Below, piece after piece: positions 60,801-64,000 of a stretch of DNA of 64,000 bases. The notes beneath the pieces are model-generated. The model had not been told where the DNA came from and searched no databases. It saw only the letters and a list, made by a program, of their open reading frames with translations. Both the position numbers and the translations under genes were made by a program. How positions within the stretch are numbered: position 1 is the stretch's first letter; every line of letters starts with the position of its first letter. The stretch lies in the NCBI RefSeq assembly GCF_035582795.1, contig NC_134368.1:10128501-10192500 (forward strand), given 5' to 3'. The DNA comes from Mycteria americana (lineage: Eukaryota > Chordata > Aves > Ciconiiformes > Ciconiidae).

Positions 60801-62218
60801 GCTAGTGTTGTCAAGGCATTTTTGTTTAAGTATTGGCATTCCAACGGCAACATAGCTGAAGTTTCACATTCACTTACTGCATAAAGAGTTAACACAGTAC
60901 ACATGGGTATTAGCACTACTTTGATAGCTAATTACAAAACATTTTACAACCAGACCATACAGGTGTTTTTAAATTTTAGATTACTTGTTTAAACACCACG
61001 AGTAATTTAGTTTTAATTATTACACAGTATATAACCAGCTACTAGGATGTTTGTTTTTTTACATTAGCTTCATAAGAGCTTCCATGTTAATTATACCTAG
61101 TCAAAGTATAGGAATCTTAAATACACTACTATTGTCAGAGAAAGATGATGAAAATGACTGAATTCTCAGATTCCTTAAAATTTACACATAAAAAGGAAAC
61201 TATTAAACAAAAGTCCAAACCAAAAGCGTGAACAGACAAATAATCATTTTTTAATAGTAAAAAAACAAAATACTTCCACCTCCAAGTCATTTCATTATTG
61301 GTCTGCTGCAATCCTAACTCCAAGACCATGTCTGCCTGTTGATGCCTGAGGGCTTTTTCTAGGCAATGTGCTAAATCAAACCCAGTGAACTAGGAGTAGC
61401 TTTGCATCACCATTTACTACATTGTTTGAAGCAGCAACTGTGCAAGTGCCTGAGCCAGTATTTTCAGCTGCTAGGCAATCCGTAGCTAGCCAGACATCAT
61501 CAGCATAACTCTTCTTGTGATCAGTCTCCCCCACAGCACCTATCATTTGTTGCCTAGAGGAGGACTTCCAGCAGAGAGGCACCTTGCCTGCCCCATACAA
61601 TGGTGGTGCTTCCACACACACGAGGCTGTCCACACCAGCACTGCAGAAACAGAGCCTTACCATCTTCTTTGGTGCTACAACATACAAGACAGAGCAATAC
61701 ATGAAAAACCTCAACTTCCTAAGCTGCAGTAAGTCAGTTATTACCCATCAGTGCACATACAGCCTGTCTACGATTCTAATGAATCTACATTAACTTGTGT
61801 GTTGCCCTTCACAAACGCTCAGGGTAATACCTGACACACAAGTTCTGATGATGTGTGAAAAGATAATTTAAGAAGTTACCATTCCTCAAATATCACAGTT
61901 CCCAGTCCAGTAACATGCCAGGTCATGACCTGCGGCAGTTAAGAGACAAGACATACTGCTTGTCCCGATACCAGTACTGAAATGACAGGTTATTTCTGAA
62001 AAAAGGCATCATATTTCTGTAATTTTCACCGACAGAAAAGGCTTACCTTTTTCTCTAAGCTCTCCTAAAATATCTTGAACATTGGGATTCTGTTCTTCAA
62101 GATCAAGGTTAAGGGAGCCAGTATCTGGAAAGGATTTTAAAATATCAGCTACCATTAAGACCCAGGGGTCTGAATCCAAGGTAGCGAGCTGGATAATTTC
62201 AGTCAGTGCCCCTTTCAT
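48623..62218 (-). CDS. NELFA: NELF-A, negative elongation factor subunit A, C-terminal 455 residues (10 exons, 5' end outside window)
   Basis: NELF-A is a subunit of the NELF complex that, with DSIF, holds RNA polymerase II in promoter-proximal pause. Exons on the - strand are 62047-62218, 60715-60876, 59693-59782, 57751-57881, 57496-57565, 56533-56621, 54100-54211, 51527-51783, 50360-50459 and 48623-48807. They total 1,368 nt in one frame ending in TAA. Sequence matches human NELFA (528 residues) nearly throughout: PNVQDILGELREK, LPLECQYLNKNALTTLAGPL, LLDISELDMVGAGREAKRRR and FEMNYATGEWTRFKKYKP. The middle is a long Pro/Thr/Ser-rich disordered region. The helical N-terminal part (about 70 residues) lies beyond the right edge. 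One intron is GC-AG. In human this gene is the tail-to-tail neighbour of NSD2. Confidence 0.97.
50360..50459 (-). CDS. NELFA: NELFA exon: REQMYAAQEMF segment, GC donor
   Basis: Phase 0 to 1. It encodes REQMYAAQEMFKTANKVTRP, then EKALILGFMAGSR. The acceptor is CTGTTGCAG. The donor is GCATGT (GC at 50358-50359 on the + strand axis), the only join that restores the conserved SRENPCQEQ across the splice. Confidence 0.93.
51527..51783 (-). CDS. NELFA: NELFA exon: Pro/Thr/Gln-rich disordered region
   Basis: Phase 1 to 0. It encodes LPAQFKQRTPMYNSNSNP and a long Thr/Pro-rich run, then QQQPPPKKSLSLT. The acceptor is TTTTTGCAG and the donor GTAAGT. Low-complexity sequences like this differ most between species. 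Confidence 0.94.
54100..54211 (-). CDS. NELFA: NELFA exon: KLGSLNNEPALP segment
   Basis: Phase 0 to 1. It encodes KLGSLNNEPALPSTSYLPAT, then PSVVPSSSYIPSSETQP. The acceptor is TGTTTCACAG and the donor GTAAAA. Confidence 0.94.
56533..56621 (-). CDS. NELFA: NELFA exon: acidic segment
   Basis: Phase 1 to 0. It encodes TEVVEKQAKEETVVENATPD, then YAAGLVSTQ. The acceptor is TGCAATAG and the donor GTAAAA. Confidence 0.93.
57496..57565 (-). CDS. NELFA: NELFA exon: basic nuclear-signal-like segment
   Basis: Phase 0 to 1. It encodes LLDISELDMVGAGREAKRRR and KTL. The KRRRK run may act as a nuclear localisation signal. The donor is GTTGGT, a weaker GT site. Confidence 0.93.
57751..57881 (-). CDS. NELFA: NELFA exon: Pro/Ser-rich segment
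   Basis: Phase 1 to 0. It encodes PLKGIPKQAPFRSTSAPSVF, then SPSGNRTPIPPSRTPLRKER. The acceptor is CCCTAAG and the donor GTAGGT. Confidence 0.94.
59693..59782 (-). CDS. NELFA: NELFA exon: TAQQLKK segment
   Basis: Phase 1 to 1. It encodes STETAQQLKKTAGVPFHAKG, then RGLVKKIDT. The acceptor is CTTTTTAG and the donor GTATGG. Confidence 0.94.
60715..60876 (-). CDS. NELFA: NELFA exon: conserved linker region
   Basis: Phase 1 to 1. The acceptor is CTTTATGCAG and the donor GTAAGT. It encodes SECETSAMLPLECQYLNKNA and VKHFQLKRKPKSATLRAELL, matching human NELFA closely. Confidence 0.95.
62047..62218 (-). CDS. NELFA: NELFA exon: end of the N-terminal helical domain
   Basis: Phase 0 to 1. The acceptor is TTTGTTAG and the donor GTAAGC. 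It encodes MKGALTEIIQLATLDSDPWV, then LNLDLEEQNPNVQDILGELR. The Met at its start is internal: human NELFA has about 70 residues before it. Confidence 0.95.
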
Positions 62219-64000
62219 CTAACAAAAAAAGAAAAAGAAAATCAGCCAATTGGAAACAGTTTTAAACAGGTTATAGCTGGATTTTTTTATTTTAAAAAGA
62301 CACTAGCATAAACATGCACAATGTTTTACTACTGGGGAAGGGAAGAGGGAGACTGCTTCACCACAGTTATACATTAACTCTAGAACTAAGTGAAGAATGA
62401 ACCAAGATAATTTTTTTTTTTTTACGTTGCTTTCGGTCAATCTAACCTAAGTTTGTTTTGAGCCCTTGGCAGCTTGCAGCTTTGTTTAGCACTGAACATT
62501 TTTACTAAAAGCAATAGGCCAGATCCTTACATTACTGTCTCCTTATGTTCTACGCTTATACTCCCAGTGTACCCACACCTTATACTCAGTGATAAGAACA
62601 TGCAACTAGACTACAACAAGTTATTTAGAACAGGCATCTAAATGAAGATGTGCCCCTTTCTGGTCTACAGAATAATACAGCAGACAGACCGTATCTGCAT
62701 CATATGAACATAAACTAAGTCCTCAAAATTTTACTTAACCTTAGGCCAAAATGATGTTTCATGCTAAACAAAACCATATTGTTTGACAAAAACTACCTAT
62801 TACAGAATTAGACCCAGCCCTCTAATATGCCATGAGTAACAAGATTTTCCATCTACCCAAAGTTTCTATAGTCAGAAAAAAGTTATTTTTCTTTAAGCAC
62901 CTATCTTGAAAAAGGGGAAATAATGCATAAGATAATAAAAAAAAGTCATTGTCACAGTAATTTTTTTTAATTACTGATCAACATGTCTGTTGGCACTAAG
63001 AAATGAAATAAAAATCAAGGTGACTACAGTCAGGGGTTTACACAGTGAATCTCTTAAATTAGTTGTTTCACTTCATTCACAAGTAAGCTTAAACCCTCCA
63101 AATAAAGACTGAACGCTTGCTTTTTCTTCTAAGCAAACTTTCATGTAAGCATTAAAGCATTAGCTTCACAGAACTGAGATGTTTGAGATGTACTGTGCAT
63201 CTATCCAGCCACAAAACATAATAGTAAAATTACATAAAGTATTTAGACATACTCTATCTGTATGGTATTAACATTGAAGAATTTACAAGCAAGTATAAGG
63301 AAATACTTGAATTTTGATTTTTCACAACCCACTGTGGCACGTATAGCTTAGTTACAGTCTACATGTTTCTGAACACAGGGAGACAAGCAAGAGATTCATC
63401 TTCACCTTTATGCTGTATTTCTTTCCCGTTATTTAGAACCAGCCTTTTCTTACATGAAAAAGTTTAATAAAATAAGCTGACTCTACTCATGCAACTAAGA
63501 AATAAAAGTTGAATTTCTGCTCTCCATTTTTCCCCCCAAGCACTTTTAAAGCTCAGAGGCAAACATTGACATTTCTCAATTCCTTTCACCCACACAATGT
63601 TATTGCACTCTCACTTTAGAAAGGTTTACAGGGGCAGTTTGTCCTTTACCCCTCACATGTTTTAGCATTCATAGTAACATGCTTGTGAAACGAACCAGAT
63701 CAGTTCAACTGACTGAAAAACAGCATCTCTCTATAGCTTTAAGCTTGATCAGCCCCTTGGTGTGGCTGACTACAGTCACACAAACACTAGAACCACAAAA
63801 AGAGTGGAGCAGAAGGGAGACACTACAACAGTCAGTCACCATCTTCAGCAGCACTATCGATTTGCTTTGGATTAAACTGACCACATAACCAGGACCACAC
63901 ACTGTTTAACATGTTGGTCAAATTTAACCAACACTTACCCAATGGAGAGGATTAATTTCTAAGGTTCTAGTCTTTGTGGTCCTTCATTGCTCATTTTTTT
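62219..64000 (-). other. NELFA: NELFA intron, 3' part, to the window edge
   Basis: A+T-rich sequence upstream of the first NELFA exon in view. I looked for the preceding exon (ending ...TVDE in human) and did not find it, so it should lie beyond 64,000. Confidence 0.75.

Larger units (their letters stand above)
48808..62046 (-). other. NELFA: NELFA introns (9)
   Basis: Introns are 60877-62046, 59783-60714, 57882-59692, 57566-57750, 56622-57495, 54212-56532, 51784-54099, 50460-51526 and 48808-50359. The last is GC-AG. They are A+T-rich, and I found no CR1, no other exon and no RNA gene in them. Confidence 0.8.

Overview
The window is vertebrate nuclear DNA from a bird. Four CR1 LINE fragments, including truncated 3' ends with the ATTCTGTG-type tail, are typical of avian genomes, and two large multi-exon genes are clear orthologues of vertebrate NSD2 (WHSC1/MMSET) and NELFA (WHSC2). 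Genes are split by introns, so most open frames in the window are noise. I built exon models by hand from protein similarity, reading-frame phase and splice signals.

Layout: (1) 1-14,630, + strand: the last 13 coding exons of NSD2 (737 residues: PHD1-3, PWWP2, AWS, SET, post-SET, PHD4 and C5HCH). Its 5' half lies left of the window. A 3' UTR follows, with candidate poly(A) signals near 15.45 kb and possibly 17.16 kb. (2) About 20.67-36.81 kb, - strand: a nine-exon gene that I do not recognise by name. It predicts a 475-residue type I membrane protein: signal peptide, mucin-like Ser/Thr/Pro stalk with four 16-residue repeats, a 32-cysteine ectodomain of GCC2/GCC3- or TNFR-like modules, one transmembrane helix and a 39-residue tail. 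All splice phases join and every intron has GT-AG ends. (3) 36.8-48.2 kb: intergenic sequence, probably including a long NELFA 3' UTR, with a striking 36-bp-arm hairpin at 46.93-47.01 kb and one unexplained open exon-like segment at 41.8-42.35 kb. (4) 48,623-62,218, - strand: the last ten coding exons of NELFA (455 residues). The first exons lie beyond the right edge.

In human, NSD2 and NELFA are immediate tail-to-tail neighbours. Here about 34 kb, visibly richer in G+C than either flank and carrying the mucin/Cys-rich receptor gene, lies between them. That gene is my main candidate for something undescribed. Other observations are a perfect 21-bp tandem duplication that copies an NSD2 splice donor in frame, and three GC-AG introns (two in NSD2, one in NELFA). 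NSD2 (H3K36 dimethylation) and NELFA (promoter-proximal pausing of RNA polymerase II) both act in the nucleus on transcription. The middle gene looks like a cell-surface protein and has no obvious functional link to them.
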